Source: Pseudorhodoplanes sp. | GTDB taxonomy: Bacteria; Pseudomonadota; Alphaproteobacteria; Rhizobiales; Xanthobacteraceae | Reading direction: 5' to 3' | Length of the DNA: 64,000 bases | Assembly (NCBI GenBank): GCA_022843165.1 | Contig: JALHOD010000002.1 | Location: 248,001 to 312,000 of the forward strand | Shown here: one piece after another, positions 34,047 through 42,701 of the stretch | Layout of the letters: every line of letters begins with the position of its first letter | Numbering within the stretch: the first letter of the stretch is position 1 | Made by a program: the position numbers and the translations under genes | Notes under the pieces: model-generated | What the model saw: the letters and a program-made list of their open reading frames with translations, nothing else | What the model was told of the DNA's origin: nothing | Database searches by the model: none

Positions 34047-34985
34047 ATGTCAGTACCTGGCTTTCAAGCGTTTATGCGCCCCTTGCTTGTCTATGCCCAA
34101 GATGGAACGGAAAAAAGAATTGGGGAAGCAATCAAATCGCTGGCAGACGAATTCAACTTATCACAGCAAGACAGAGCAGAAATGCTGCCGAGCGGGAAAC
34201 AAACGCTTTTAGCGAACCGAATTCATTGGGCGCGAACATTTTTGGCGAAGGCTGGTGCCCTCAAAAATACTCGGCGCGCGCATTTCATGATTACGGAGCG
34301 AGGCAAGAAGCTTCTTGAACAAAATCCGCAAACTATAACCACAAAAGTCCTAAATCAGTTTCCGGAGTTTGTGGCATTCCAAACACCTAAGCCTGCGCAA
34401 GAATCTGAAGAGGAAAGCGGGAAATCGCTTCCACCGGCAACAAATGATACGTCAACGCCAGATGATGCAATCGAGGAAGCAGAGAAAGTTATTACTGAAA
34501 AGCTCAAAAGCGATTTGTTGGAACGGATAGTTGGCCTTTCGCCGACATTTTTTGAGAATCTTGTTGTAGATCTGATTGTCGCCATGAAATACGGCGGCGG
34601 CTCAAGAGAGTCTGTTAGGACCCGCCTCAAAAGTACGGGCGACGGCGGGATAGACGGCGTAGTAAACGAGGACGTTCTTGGTCTTGACGCGGTTTATTTA
34701 CAAGCAAAGCGCTATTCATCCGACAATACCGTAGGTCGCCCCATGATCCAACAGTTCGCGGGTGCGCTCGCCGGCGAAGGCGCGACCAAAGGGGTCTTTA
34801 TTACAACTAGCGCATTCACGTCAGGCGCCTACCAGTTTGCGGAACAAGTTCCGCAGAAGATCATTTTGATAGATGGCAAAAAGCTGGGCGAGTTGATGAT
34901 TCAATATGATGTTGGAGTTCGCATTGAGCGAACCGTGCACATTAAGAAAATCGACTTGGACTATTTCGAGGAAGCTGAAGACTGA
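34047..34985 (+). CDS. mrr: Mrr-type restriction endonuclease
   Basis: A 312-residue type IV-like restriction enzyme, which cuts modified foreign DNA. The N-terminal winged-helix region (MSVPGFQAFMRPLLVYA) matches Mrr start sequences, which is why the ATG at 34047 is preferred over a TTG at 34038. The PD-(D/E)xK nuclease core lies near residues 165-230: FFENLVVDLIVAMKYGG (Glu), DGGIDGVV (Asp) and YLQAKRYS (QxK). The gene is clearly poorer in GC and uses different codons from its neighbours, so recent transfer is likely. It sits between the toxin-antitoxin pair and an acyl-CoA dehydrogenase. No methylase gene is present, as expected for a type IV enzyme. Confidence 0.92.
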   Translation: MSVPGFQAFMRPLLVYAQDGTEKRIGEAIKSLADEFNLSQQDRAEMLPSGKQTLLANRIHWARTFLAKAGALKNTRRAHFMITERGKKLLEQNPQTITTKVLNQFPEFVAFQTPKPAQESEEESGKSLPPATNDTSTPDDAIEEAEKVITEKLKSDLLERIVGLSPTFFENLVVDLIVAMKYGGGSRESVRTRLKSTGDGGIDGVVNEDVLGLDAVYLQAKRYSSDNTVGRPMIQQFAGALAGEGATKGVFITTSAFTSGAYQFAEQVPQKIILIDGKKLGELMIQYDVGVRIERTVHIKKIDLDYFEEAED

Positions 34986-35023
34986 TCTCAGAACAATCAA
35001 CATAAAGCTGGGCCGACACAAAC

Positions 35024-36820
35024 CTAAAACCCCTCCATCTCCAGCTCCATCACACTCCCCGCCCCCGCCTGAATCCGCGCCAGATGCGCGCCGGTCTCCG
35101 GCAGCATGCGCTCGACGAAAAATTTCGCGACGATCAGCTTGTTTTTCAACGCGTCCTCGCGCCCGGCAGCGCCCGCGGCCAGCTTCTCGTTCGCGGCCTT
35201 GACGATGCGCAGCCACATATAGCCGAGCACGACGAGGCCGAAGAGGTGCATGTAGTCGGTGGCGCCGGCGCCGGCATTGTCGGGTTTCGCCATCGCGTTC
35301 TGCATGAACCACATGGTGGCCTGCTGCAGATGGCCGAGCGAGGCGTTGACGCCCGCGAGATAGGGCTTCAGGCCGGCGTCGTCCTTGTGGTCGTTGAGGA
35401 AGCCCTGCACCTCGGCGAAGAAGGCCTGCAGCGCGCGGCCGCCGTCCTTGGGCAATTTGCGGCCGACGAGATCCAGCGCCTGGATGCCGTTGGCGCCCTC
35501 GTAGATCATGGGAATGCGGGCATCGCGCACGAACTGCTCCATGCCCCATTCGCGGATATAGCCGTGGCCGCCATACATCTGCTGCGCGTTCACCGCATTG
35601 GCAAAACCGATGTCGGTGAGCACGCCCTTCAGCACCGGGGTGAGCAGGCCCATCAGGTCGTCGGCGTGCTGCTTCTCCTTGGCGTCGCTTGAGCGATGCG
35701 AGATGTCGCCGAACAGCGAGGTCCAGATCACGAAGGCGCGCGCGGCCTCGTTGAAGGCGCGGATGGTGAGCAGCGTGCGGCGCACGTCGGGATGCACGAT
35801 GATGGGATCGGCCGGCTTGTCGGGAAATTTCGCACCCGTCAGCGCGCGGCCCTGCAAGCGTTCTTTCGCGTAGGTGACGGCGTTCTGGTAGGCGACCTCG
35901 GAGAGCGCCAGCCCCTGCACGCCGACGCCGAGCCGCGCCTCGTTCATCATCACGAACATGGCGTTGAGGCCCTTGTTCTCGGTGCCGATGAGATAGCCGG
36001 TGGCCTGATCGTAATTCATCACGCAGGTGGAATTGCCGTGGATGCCCATCTTGTGCTCGATCGAGCCGCAGGACACGCCGTTCTTCGCACCGAGCGAGCC
36101 GTCGTCGTTGACCAGCATCTTGGGCACGATGAACAGCGAGATGCCCTTGGTGCCGGCCGGCGCGCCTTCGATGCGCGCAAGCACGAGATGGATGATGTTC
36201 TCGGTGATGTCCTGCTCGCCGCCGGAAATGAAAATCTTGGTGCCGGAGATCTTGTAGGAGCCGTCCGGCTGCTTCACGGCTTTCGTGCGCAGCAGGCCCA
36301 GGTCGGTGCCGCAATGCGGCTCGGTCAGGTTCATGGTGCCGGCCCAGGTGCCTTCCACCATCTTCGGCAGGAATTTCATTTTCAGTTCGTCCGAGGCATG
36401 CGCCAGGATCGCGGCGACCGCGCCCTGCACCAGTCCGGAATACATCGAGAAGGCGAGATTGCTTGAGGCGAGAAATTCGTTGACGATCACGGTGAGCGTC
36501 GCCGGCAGCCCCTGCCCGCCATATTCGACGGGGGATGACAGCCCGACCCAGCCGCCCTCGACCAGCTGCTTGTACGCCTCTTTAAATCCGTCCGGCGTGG
36601 TGACGCGTCCGTCGTCGTGGCGCGTACATCCCTGAACATCGCCGCGAGCATTGAGAGGAACAAGCACCTCGCTGCAGAGCTTCCCGCTTTCTACGAGGAT
36701 TGCTTCCACTACATCTGGTGTGGCGTCGGCAAAGCCCGGAAGATTGTTCTGGCGCTCGATGTGGAACACATCGTTGAGCAGAAACAGCACGTCGTCGACT
36801 GGCGCGGTGTAGCTCGGCAT
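35024..36820 (-). CDS. Acyl-CoA dehydrogenase, long form (DmdC/AcdA-like)
   Basis: A 598-residue FAD enzyme of the acyl-CoA dehydrogenase superfamily. The start ATG at 36820 gives MPSYTAPVDDVLFLLNDVF, the N-terminal extension of the class with an extra C-terminal domain (3-methylmercaptopropionyl-CoA dehydrogenase and relatives). The FAD/acyl motifs GTMNLTEPHCGTDLGLLRTKA and KIFISGGEQD, and the late YGGHGYIREWGMEQFVRDARI then IYEGANGIQALDL with its catalytic Glu, are all present. A C-terminal helical domain ends RIQAGAGSVMELEMEGF. The actual substrate is unknown. Confidence 0.93.
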   Translation of the reverse strand: MPSYTAPVDDVLFLLNDVFHIERQNNLPGFADATPDVVEAILVESGKLCSEVLVPLNARGDVQGCTRHDDGRVTTPDGFKEAYKQLVEGGWVGLSSPVEYGGQGLPATLTVIVNEFLASSNLAFSMYSGLVQGAVAAILAHASDELKMKFLPKMVEGTWAGTMNLTEPHCGTDLGLLRTKAVKQPDGSYKISGTKIFISGGEQDITENIIHLVLARIEGAPAGTKGISLFIVPKMLVNDDGSLGAKNGVSCGSIEHKMGIHGNSTCVMNYDQATGYLIGTENKGLNAMFVMMNEARLGVGVQGLALSEVAYQNAVTYAKERLQGRALTGAKFPDKPADPIIVHPDVRRTLLTIRAFNEAARAFVIWTSLFGDISHRSSDAKEKQHADDLMGLLTPVLKGVLTDIGFANAVNAQQMYGGHGYIREWGMEQFVRDARIPMIYEGANGIQALDLVGRKLPKDGGRALQAFFAEVQGFLNDHKDDAGLKPYLAGVNASLGHLQQATMWFMQNAMAKPDNAGAGATDYMHLFGLVVLGYMWLRIVKAANEKLAAGAAGREDALKNKLIVAKFFVERMLPETGAHLARIQAGAGSVMELEMEGF

Positions 36821-37068
36821 TGCAGGCTCCCCGGAAACGTCCCTGAATCGCAAAAGCTTACGCGAGGCGTCTTAACAAGCGGCGCAAATGCCACGACGGC
36901 CGCGTGGAATAACGCGCAACCCCGCGAATTTAACCGCTTATTTACCCTGATCCGAACAAAGTGGCGTGCGGGGGCGGGACCGTTCGCGGCTGCACACCAC
37001 GTTTCAGGACGTGACGGTTCCTCAAGGCTTTTCCGGGCCTTGTCCTCGCCGGTACTGGGTGAGAGCGC

Positions 37069-40000
37069 ATGAAGCAACGCGTCCCGTGGAATGTGAAAGG
37101 TGTGCGGCGCGACGCCCGCGACACCGCACGGGAGGCCGCGCGCCGCGCCGGAATGCCGGTCGGGCAATGGCTCGACCAGGCCATCATCGAGCGCGCCGCC
37201 GAATACGGCGTCCAGCCGCAACCCTGGCCGCAGCCGCATTACCCGCCGCATCATGCTGCACCTCATGCTGCGCAGCATGAGATGCAGCATCGGCCCTGGA
37301 ATCCGGCGCAGGACCCGCGATTTATCGAGTCCATTCAGCGGCTTGACCGCCGTCTCGATCAGATGGCGGTGCCGCCGCAGGGTTTTGCGCCCTATCCGCC
37401 GCAGCCCTGGCCGCACGGCTATCCGCAGCCGCAGGCCGCCTACCCGCAGCCTTATCCGCCCGCCGCCCTGCCGCCCATGCCGCCCATGCCGCCACGCTCA
37501 GACTGGTCGCAAGGGCTCGACCAGGCGGTGGCAGAAATCTCCGCCCGTCAGCATGCGCTGGAGCTCGATCCCGCCGCGCCGCCCTTGCAACCCGCCCTGC
37601 AGCGCCCCGATTACGCACCGCCCCCACCGCCGCAGGCTTACGCCTATCCCGTGCCGCAGGCCTATGCGCCGCCGTCGTATTACGCCCCGCCACAGGGCCA
37701 TGCGCCGGCCCCGCTTGCGCCCGGCCTCGACCTGTCCGGGCTCGAGCGCCAGCTTCAGGGCATCACCTCGCAGATCGAGAGCCTGCATCGCAACGACGGC
37801 TTCAGCGCCGCCATTGCCGAATTGCGCAAGGACCTCAACGAGATCGGCCGCACCCTGATGGAGGCCATGCCGCGCCGCGCGCTCGACGCGCTGGAAGCGG
37901 AGGTGCGCAATCTCGGCGAACGCATCGACCAGAGCCGCATGGCCGGCGTCGATCCCGCCACCATCGCCAACATGGAGCGCGGCCTCGCCGATGTGCGCGA
38001 GGCGCTGCGCACGCTGACGCCGGCGGAAAGCCTGGTCGGCTTCGAGGAGGCCGTGCGCGGGCTCACCCGCAAGATCGACCAGCTCGCCGTCACCCAGACC
38101 GATCCGGCGACGCTGCAGCAGCTTGAAGCGACCATCACCGCGTTGCGCGGCATCGTCTCGCATGTCGCCTCCAACGACACGCTGGCGGGCCTGGCCGAGG
38201 AAGTGCGCGGGCTGGCCGCCAAGGTCGACCGCGTGGCGACCAATGCCGGCGGTTTTGGGCCGGAGGCGCTGACCTCGCTGGAAAAACGCATTTCCGACCT
38301 GCCGGTGCTGGGCGCGCTGGAGCGCGGCTTCGGCGAGCTGAAATCGCGCATCGACGAATTGCAAGGCACGCCCGCCGGCCTCTATGGCGGCGCGGAATCC
38401 GGCAGCAATGTCAGCAACCTCAAGCGCGAACTGGACCGCACCCAGGACACGCTGGAAGCCCTGCACGGCACGCTCGGCCTCGTGGTCGACCGCCTGGCAG
38501 TGATCGAGACCGGCATCCAGGGCGGTCCGACACCCGCGCCGTCCGCCGCTCTTTCGCAGGCCATGCCGCCGATGCCCGCGCGCACGCCCTTGCCGGACGC
38601 CGCCGCGCCCGTCTTCACCCCGGCGCCCGGGCCGTCCCTGCCGTCCGCGCCGAAGGCGATGGCGGACACTCCCGCCTATCCGCCGGCCCCGGCGGCAAGC
38701 TATCCGCCCGCACCCGCGGCATCTCCCCCGCGCGAAAAGCCGCGCCCGATGCCGCCGGCCGCGCAGGCGCGCGAGCCCATCAATCCCAATCTGCCGCCGG
38801 ATTTCCCGCTCGAGCCCGGCTCCGGCACCCCGCGCATGCGCCCGAAGGCGAGCGCGGCCGAGCGGATCGCCGCTTCGGAAGCCGCGCTGGCGCCCGGCCA
38901 GCCCGGCTCGCCCGAGGCCGCGCCGACCAATTTCATCGCCGCCGCCCGCCGCGCCGCCCAGGCCGCCGCGCCCTCCGCCGCCGGCGAGACCGCCGCGAGA
39001 GACGAGGCCGCGGCCGAGACACCGGCCAAGACGATCGGGCAGCGGGTGCGTGCGCTGATCGTCGGCGGCAGCGCCGTGCTGGCGGTGATCGCGACACTAC
39101 ATGTAGCGGTGCGGATGCTCGATCCCTTCGCCCAGGGCGACGTCGGCGTCGTCCTCACCGATCCCCCTCCCGGCATTGAAGAGAAGATGCTGGCGGAAGA
39201 GGAAGCCGAAGAAAAAGCGAAGTCCGGAACGGGCAACATGTTCTCCGCGATGCCGCCGTCAGGTCTGCTGTTGCCGGAGACCAAGGTCGCGCCCGCGCCC
39301 CCAAGTCTCGGCAATATTGCAACGCTGCCTACGAACGATGTCGCCGTGACGGGTTCGGTGACCTCGCGCACTGCGCCGGCTGTCCCCGCTGCCACACCGA
39401 CACCCGCGGATTCCCGCCCCGCCATCTCCGATCGGTTGCCAGCACCGCTGCGACAGGCCGCGCTGAACGGAGACGCCGGCGCCGAATACGAAATCGCAAT
39501 GCGGCATCTGGACGGCCGCGGTGTCGCGCAAAATACCGCCGAGGCCGTGCGCTGGCTGGAGCGCGCCGCCGCAACCGGACTCGCCCCGGCACAATTCCGG
39601 CTGGGCGGGCTTTACGAAAAAGGCCAAGGGGTCAAAAAGAATCTCGAGACAGCGCGCAAGCTCTACGTCTCGGCGGCGGAAAAAGGCAACGCCAAGGCGA
39701 TGCACAATCTCGCCGTCCTCTACGCCGAAGGCATCGATGGGAAGCCGGACTACAAAACCGCCGCGACATGGTTCCGCAAGGCCGCAGAACACGGCACCGC
39801 CGACAGCCAGCATAATCTCGGTATCCTGTTTGCCCGGGGCGTGGGGGTCGAGCAGAATCTGGCTGAATCCTACAAATGGTTTGCGCTCGCTGCGGCCCAG
39901 GGAGACCGTGACTCGGCGAGCAAGCGCGATGATGTTGCGACCCGGCTAGATCAAGGCTCGCTCATGGCCGCGAAACTTGCGATCCAGACCTTCGTCGCCA

Positions 40001-40131
40001 AGCCGCAGCCGGAGGCCGCCGTCACGGTCAAGGCGCCGCCCGGCGGCTGGGACGGCCCCGTAAGCGGCACCGACCCGCGCCCTGCCAAAAAGAAGAAGAC
40101 CGGCACGTCAATGCGCGTCACGCCGTCGTAA
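37069..40131 (+). CDS. Large membrane protein with coiled coil and Sel1 repeats (PodJ-like)
   Basis: A 1020-residue protein arranged like rhizobial polarity factors. Residues 1-45 are a conserved basic head (MKQRVPWNVKGVRRDARDTA). About 46-225 is Pro/Gln/Tyr-rich low complexity; 225-480 is coiled coil; 490-640 is another Pro/Ala-rich linker. One membrane helix lies at about 661-682 (LIVGGSAVLAVIATLHVAV). About 797-953 holds four Sel1/TPR-like repeats (NGDAGAEYEIAMRHLDGRGV and following) on the far side of the membrane. The head plus coiled coil plus periplasmic Sel1 layout suggests a polar scaffold. The gene contains a 38-bp near-perfect palindrome (37253-37290). Confidence 0.82.
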   Translation: MKQRVPWNVKGVRRDARDTAREAARRAGMPVGQWLDQAIIERAAEYGVQPQPWPQPHYPPHHAAPHAAQHEMQHRPWNPAQDPRFIESIQRLDRRLDQMAVPPQGFAPYPPQPWPHGYPQPQAAYPQPYPPAALPPMPPMPPRSDWSQGLDQAVAEISARQHALELDPAAPPLQPALQRPDYAPPPPPQAYAYPVPQAYAPPSYYAPPQGHAPAPLAPGLDLSGLERQLQGITSQIESLHRNDGFSAAIAELRKDLNEIGRTLMEAMPRRALDALEAEVRNLGERIDQSRMAGVDPATIANMERGLADVREALRTLTPAESLVGFEEAVRGLTRKIDQLAVTQTDPATLQQLEATITALRGIVSHVASNDTLAGLAEEVRGLAAKVDRVATNAGGFGPEALTSLEKRISDLPVLGALERGFGELKSRIDELQGTPAGLYGGAESGSNVSNLKRELDRTQDTLEALHGTLGLVVDRLAVIETGIQGGPTPAPSAALSQAMPPMPARTPLPDAAAPVFTPAPGPSLPSAPKAMADTPAYPPAPAASYPPAPAASPPREKPRPMPPAAQAREPINPNLPPDFPLEPGSGTPRMRPKASAAERIAASEAALAPGQPGSPEAAPTNFIAAARRAAQAAAPSAAGETAARDEAAAETPAKTIGQRVRALIVGGSAVLAVIATLHVAVRMLDPFAQGDVGVVLTDPPPGIEEKMLAEEEAEEKAKSGTGNMFSAMPPSGLLLPETKVAPAPPSLGNIATLPTNDVAVTGSVTSRTAPAVPAATPTPADSRPAISDRLPAPLRQAALNGDAGAEYEIAMRHLDGRGVAQNTAEAVRWLERAAATGLAPAQFRLGGLYEKGQGVKKNLETARKLYVSAAEKGNAKAMHNLAVLYAEGIDGKPDYKTAATWFRKAAEHGTADSQHNLGILFARGVGVEQNLAESYKWFALAAAQGDRDSASKRDDVATRLDQGSLMAAKLAIQTFVAKPQPEAAVTVKAPPGGWDGPVSGTDPRPAKKKKTGTSMRVTPS
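37253..37290. repeat. 38-bp near-perfect palindrome inside the PodJ-like gene
   Basis: The 19-base left arm (37253-37271) and the right arm (37272-37290) are reverse complements except for one mismatched pair, with no spacer; the inner 20 bases (37262-37281) are perfect. It lies in the Pro/His/Ala-rich head region, encoding HAAPHAAQHEMQH. Confidence 0.85.
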
Positions 40132-40137
40132 TTTATC

Positions 40138-40157
40138 GCGCCGAAAGGCGCCTATTT
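40138..40157 (+). terminator. Weak terminator-like hairpin after the PodJ-like gene
   Basis: Stem GCGCC (40138-40142) / GGCGC (40147-40151) with a GAAA tetraloop, followed by CTATTT. The stem is short and the T-run interrupted. Confidence 0.3.
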
Positions 40158-40295
40158 CCACAAATTCATCGACTCTTCAGGACGATCCTGTAGGGATGGA
40201 CAGAACGCGGTGTCGCAGGGTGCCCGAACGCCGCGACCTTGCCGTTTTGCGCTGCGAGTTGACGTCGACAAGCTTTCAACTGGCTGGTCCTGCCC

Positions 40296-41219
40296 GTGCA
40301 GATTTATCTCCCGATCGCCGATCTGCCCGTGAACATTTTCCTGGTGCTCGCCATGGGCCTGGCGGTGGGCTTCATCTCGGGCATGTTCGGGATCGGCGGC
40401 GGGTTTCTGATGACCCCGCTGCTGATCTTCATCGGCGTGTCGCCGGCGGTCTCGGTCGCCACGGTTTCAAGCCACATCGCCGCATCGTCGGCATCGGGGG
40501 CCATCAGCTATTGGCGCCGGAACGCGGTCGATCTGCCGCTCGCGCTGATGCTGCTGGCGGGCGGCATTCTCGGCACCGCACTCGGCGTATGGCTCTTCAC
40601 CTGGCTGCGATCGGCCGACATGCTGGATTTGCTGATCGCCGTCTCTTACGTCGTGCTGCTCGGCGCGGTCGGCGGCCTGATGGTCGTGGAGGCGATCCGC
40701 GCGATCGCCCGCACCTACCAAGGCAAGCCCGTCGTGCTGCGGCGTCCGGGCAGTCACACATGGATTCACGGGCTGCCCTTCAAGGTTCGTTTCAAACGCT
40801 CGAAAATCTACGTCTCGGCTATCCCGGTCTGGATCATCGGGCTGATCATCGGATTCGTAGGCGCCATTCTGGGCATCGGCGGTGCGTTCCTGCTGGTGCC
40901 CATGCTGATCTATTTTCTGCGCGTGTCGACCGCGACGGTCATCGGCACTTCCACAGTCCTGACCCTTGTCACCATGGGCTCGGCCACGATCATGCATGCC
41001 ACCACCAATCACCTGGTGGATGCCATGCTGGCCTTGATCCTGATGGTGGGCGGCGTCACCGGTGCGCAATTCGGCGCGCGTGCGGGCGCCCTCATGAAAG
41101 CCGAACGGCTGCGGCTACTGCTGGGAATCCTCGTGCTGAGCGTCGGCATGCGCTTCGCCATCGATCTGCTGGTGCAGCCCAACGAGCTGTTTTCGATCCG
41201 GTTGGTGGGTGGCTCATGA
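40296..41219 (+). CDS. TauE/SafE family anion exporter
   Basis: A 307-residue membrane protein with eight or nine helices and the two family repeats FISGMFGIGGGFLMTPLLIF and FVGAILGIGGAFLLVPMLIYFL. The family exports sulfite or sulfonate-derived anions and related solutes. A hydrophilic loop (HTWIHGLPFKVRFKR) lies between the halves. The start is GTG at 40296. Its stop overlaps the next gene's ATG (ATGA), pairing it with an Alph_Pro_TM protein. Confidence 0.92.
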   Translation: MQIYLPIADLPVNIFLVLAMGLAVGFISGMFGIGGGFLMTPLLIFIGVSPAVSVATVSSHIAASSASGAISYWRRNAVDLPLALMLLAGGILGTALGVWLFTWLRSADMLDLLIAVSYVVLLGAVGGLMVVEAIRAIARTYQGKPVVLRRPGSHTWIHGLPFKVRFKRSKIYVSAIPVWIIGLIIGFVGAILGIGGAFLLVPMLIYFLRVSTATVIGTSTVLTLVTMGSATIMHATTNHLVDAMLALILMVGGVTGAQFGARAGALMKAERLRLLLGILVLSVGMRFAIDLLVQPNELFSIRLVGGS

Positions 41220-41980
41220 AATATTTTTCAGCCATAGCCCTGTTCGCAGCGACATTCTTCGCACCGCAAGCGGCGTCAGGCGAGAAACTGATTTCGTCAC
41301 TCAGCAGCCACCAGGTCCTGGTGTCGTCCAGCTTCGCCGGCGCCGAGCTCGTTCTGTTTGGCTCGGTCGAGCGCGACGGGGCGACCGTGCCGCGCCGCAA
41401 TGGCTATAACCTTGTGGTGACCGTGACCGGACCGCGCCAGACCATGGTGACACGGCGGAAAGACCGGGTTTTCGGGATCTGGACCAACGCCGAATCCCGC
41501 ACCTTTGTCGGAGCTCCGTCCTATCTGGCCGTGCTCAGCAACAAGCCGCTGAACGAGATCGCCAGCATCGGCGTCCAGCAGCGCCTCGATATCGGCTTCG
41601 ACAACGTGCCCGCACCACAAACGCCCGCATTGCAGCCGACCGATCTGCTGTTCCGCGACGCCCTCATCAGGCTGAAGAAGGAACGCGGCCTGTATATTGA
41701 AGAGCCGAACAGTGTGACCTTCCTGACGCCCAATCTGTTTCGCGCCGGCATCCGCCTGCCTGCGGAAGCACCGGTCGGGAATTACGAAGTCGAAGTCAAA
41801 CTTTTTGCGGATGGCGCCAATATCGCCAGAACGGCGTCGGCGCTGGAAGTCGTCAAGGTCGGCGTCGAGCAATTCGTGGCCAGCAGCGCCCGCGACCATG
41901 GCTTCTGGTACGGACTTGGCACCGCATTGATGGCGCTTCTTACCGGCTGGTTCGCCTCGGTTGTTTTCCGGCGCGACTGA
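41216..41980 (+). CDS. TIGR02186/Alph_Pro_TM family protein
   Basis: A 254-residue protein with a signal peptide (MKYFSAIALFAATFFAPQAASG), a periplasmic beta-rich domain (LISSLSSHQVLVSSSFAGAELVLFGSVERDG, YNLVVTVTGPRQTMVTRRK, GNYEVEVKLFADG) and one C-terminal membrane helix (GFWYGLGTALMALLTGWFASVVF). This is a known alphaproteobacterial family found next to TauE/SafE exporters. It is coupled to the exporter by a four-base overlap and may be its periplasmic accessory. Molecular function unknown. Confidence 0.9.
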   Translation: MKYFSAIALFAATFFAPQAASGEKLISSLSSHQVLVSSSFAGAELVLFGSVERDGATVPRRNGYNLVVTVTGPRQTMVTRRKDRVFGIWTNAESRTFVGAPSYLAVLSNKPLNEIASIGVQQRLDIGFDNVPAPQTPALQPTDLLFRDALIRLKKERGLYIEEPNSVTFLTPNLFRAGIRLPAEAPVGNYEVEVKLFADGANIARTASALEVVKVGVEQFVASSARDHGFWYGLGTALMALLTGWFASVVFRRD

Positions 41981-41987
41981 TCCGGTC

Positions 41988-42701
41988 TCAGTCCGGAAGA
42001 CAGCGCGATGCTGTCATGGCATAAAGCCGTGCGTCGCCGAGCAGATGCGCGACGAATTCCGAGCCACCAAAGACGGCGTCAAAAGCGCGGCTGCGGACAT
42101 TGAGACCGCCGGTAAAGGCGCCGAATGACGGCATCACCATGCGGTGTCCGTTGCTTGCAAAACATTTGCGGCTGACCGAACGCCCGCGCGTCAGCACCCG
42201 CGCCTTCGGATGCAGATGGCCCGCAATTTCCGGCCGACTGCCGTCGCCCGAAGGCTCGTGCCGGAACACGATATCGCCGATGACAACCTGCGTCATGAAT
42301 CGCCCGGCAAGTCCGGCAGCCGGGTGGGGATCGTGATTGCCGGCGATCCAGACCCAATCGCGGTCGTGCTGCAATCTGCGCAACGTCTGCAGGTCGTCCT
42401 CCTGCAAACGGCCGGGTCCGTCTCCGTCGTGGAAACTGTCGCCGAGCGCGATCACGATCAGCGGGTCATAACAGGCGATCATCGTCGCAAGGCGCGCAAG
42501 CGTTGCTCGCGTATCATAGGGCGGCAGAAATTGTCCGGAGCGCGCAAAACTCGATCCTTTTTCAAAATGCAGGTCGGCGACACAGAGCAGCCGCTGTTCC
42601 GGCCAGTACAGGATGCCGGACGGATCGGCACACAGACGCGCGCCGGCAAGCCTGATCATCTCGCCTGGTTCCGCGCCCTGCCTAACCGCCACCTCCGCCA
42701 C
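41988..42701 (-). CDS. pdeM: Ligase-associated DNA repair endonuclease PdeM
   Basis: Calcineurin-like metallophosphoesterase of 237 residues. The metal motifs are complete: CVADLHFEKGSS (DxH), IALGDSFHDGDGPG (GD), WIAGNHDPH (GNHD) and EIAGHLHPKARV (GHxH). This form is the nuclease of the ligase-associated DNA damage response set. It overlaps the helicase gene upstream by 20 bases on the same strand; the exonuclease and ligase lie about 4 kb away on the other strand. Confidence 0.93.
   Translation of the reverse strand: MAEVAVRQGAEPGEMIRLAGARLCADPSGILYWPEQRLLCVADLHFEKGSSFARSGQFLPPYDTRATLARLATMIACYDPLIVIALGDSFHDGDGPGRLQEDDLQTLRRLQHDRDWVWIAGNHDPHPAAGLAGRFMTQVVIGDIVFRHEPSGDGSRPEIAGHLHPKARVLTRGRSVSRKCFASNGHRMVMPSFGAFTGGLNVRSRAFDAVFGGSEFVAHLLGDARLYAMTASRCLPD

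Noticed and set aside
34821-36314. 497-residue open frame on the minus strand
   Set aside because: Frame-shifted shadow of the acyl-CoA dehydrogenase gene; its His/Arg-rich sequence matches no family.
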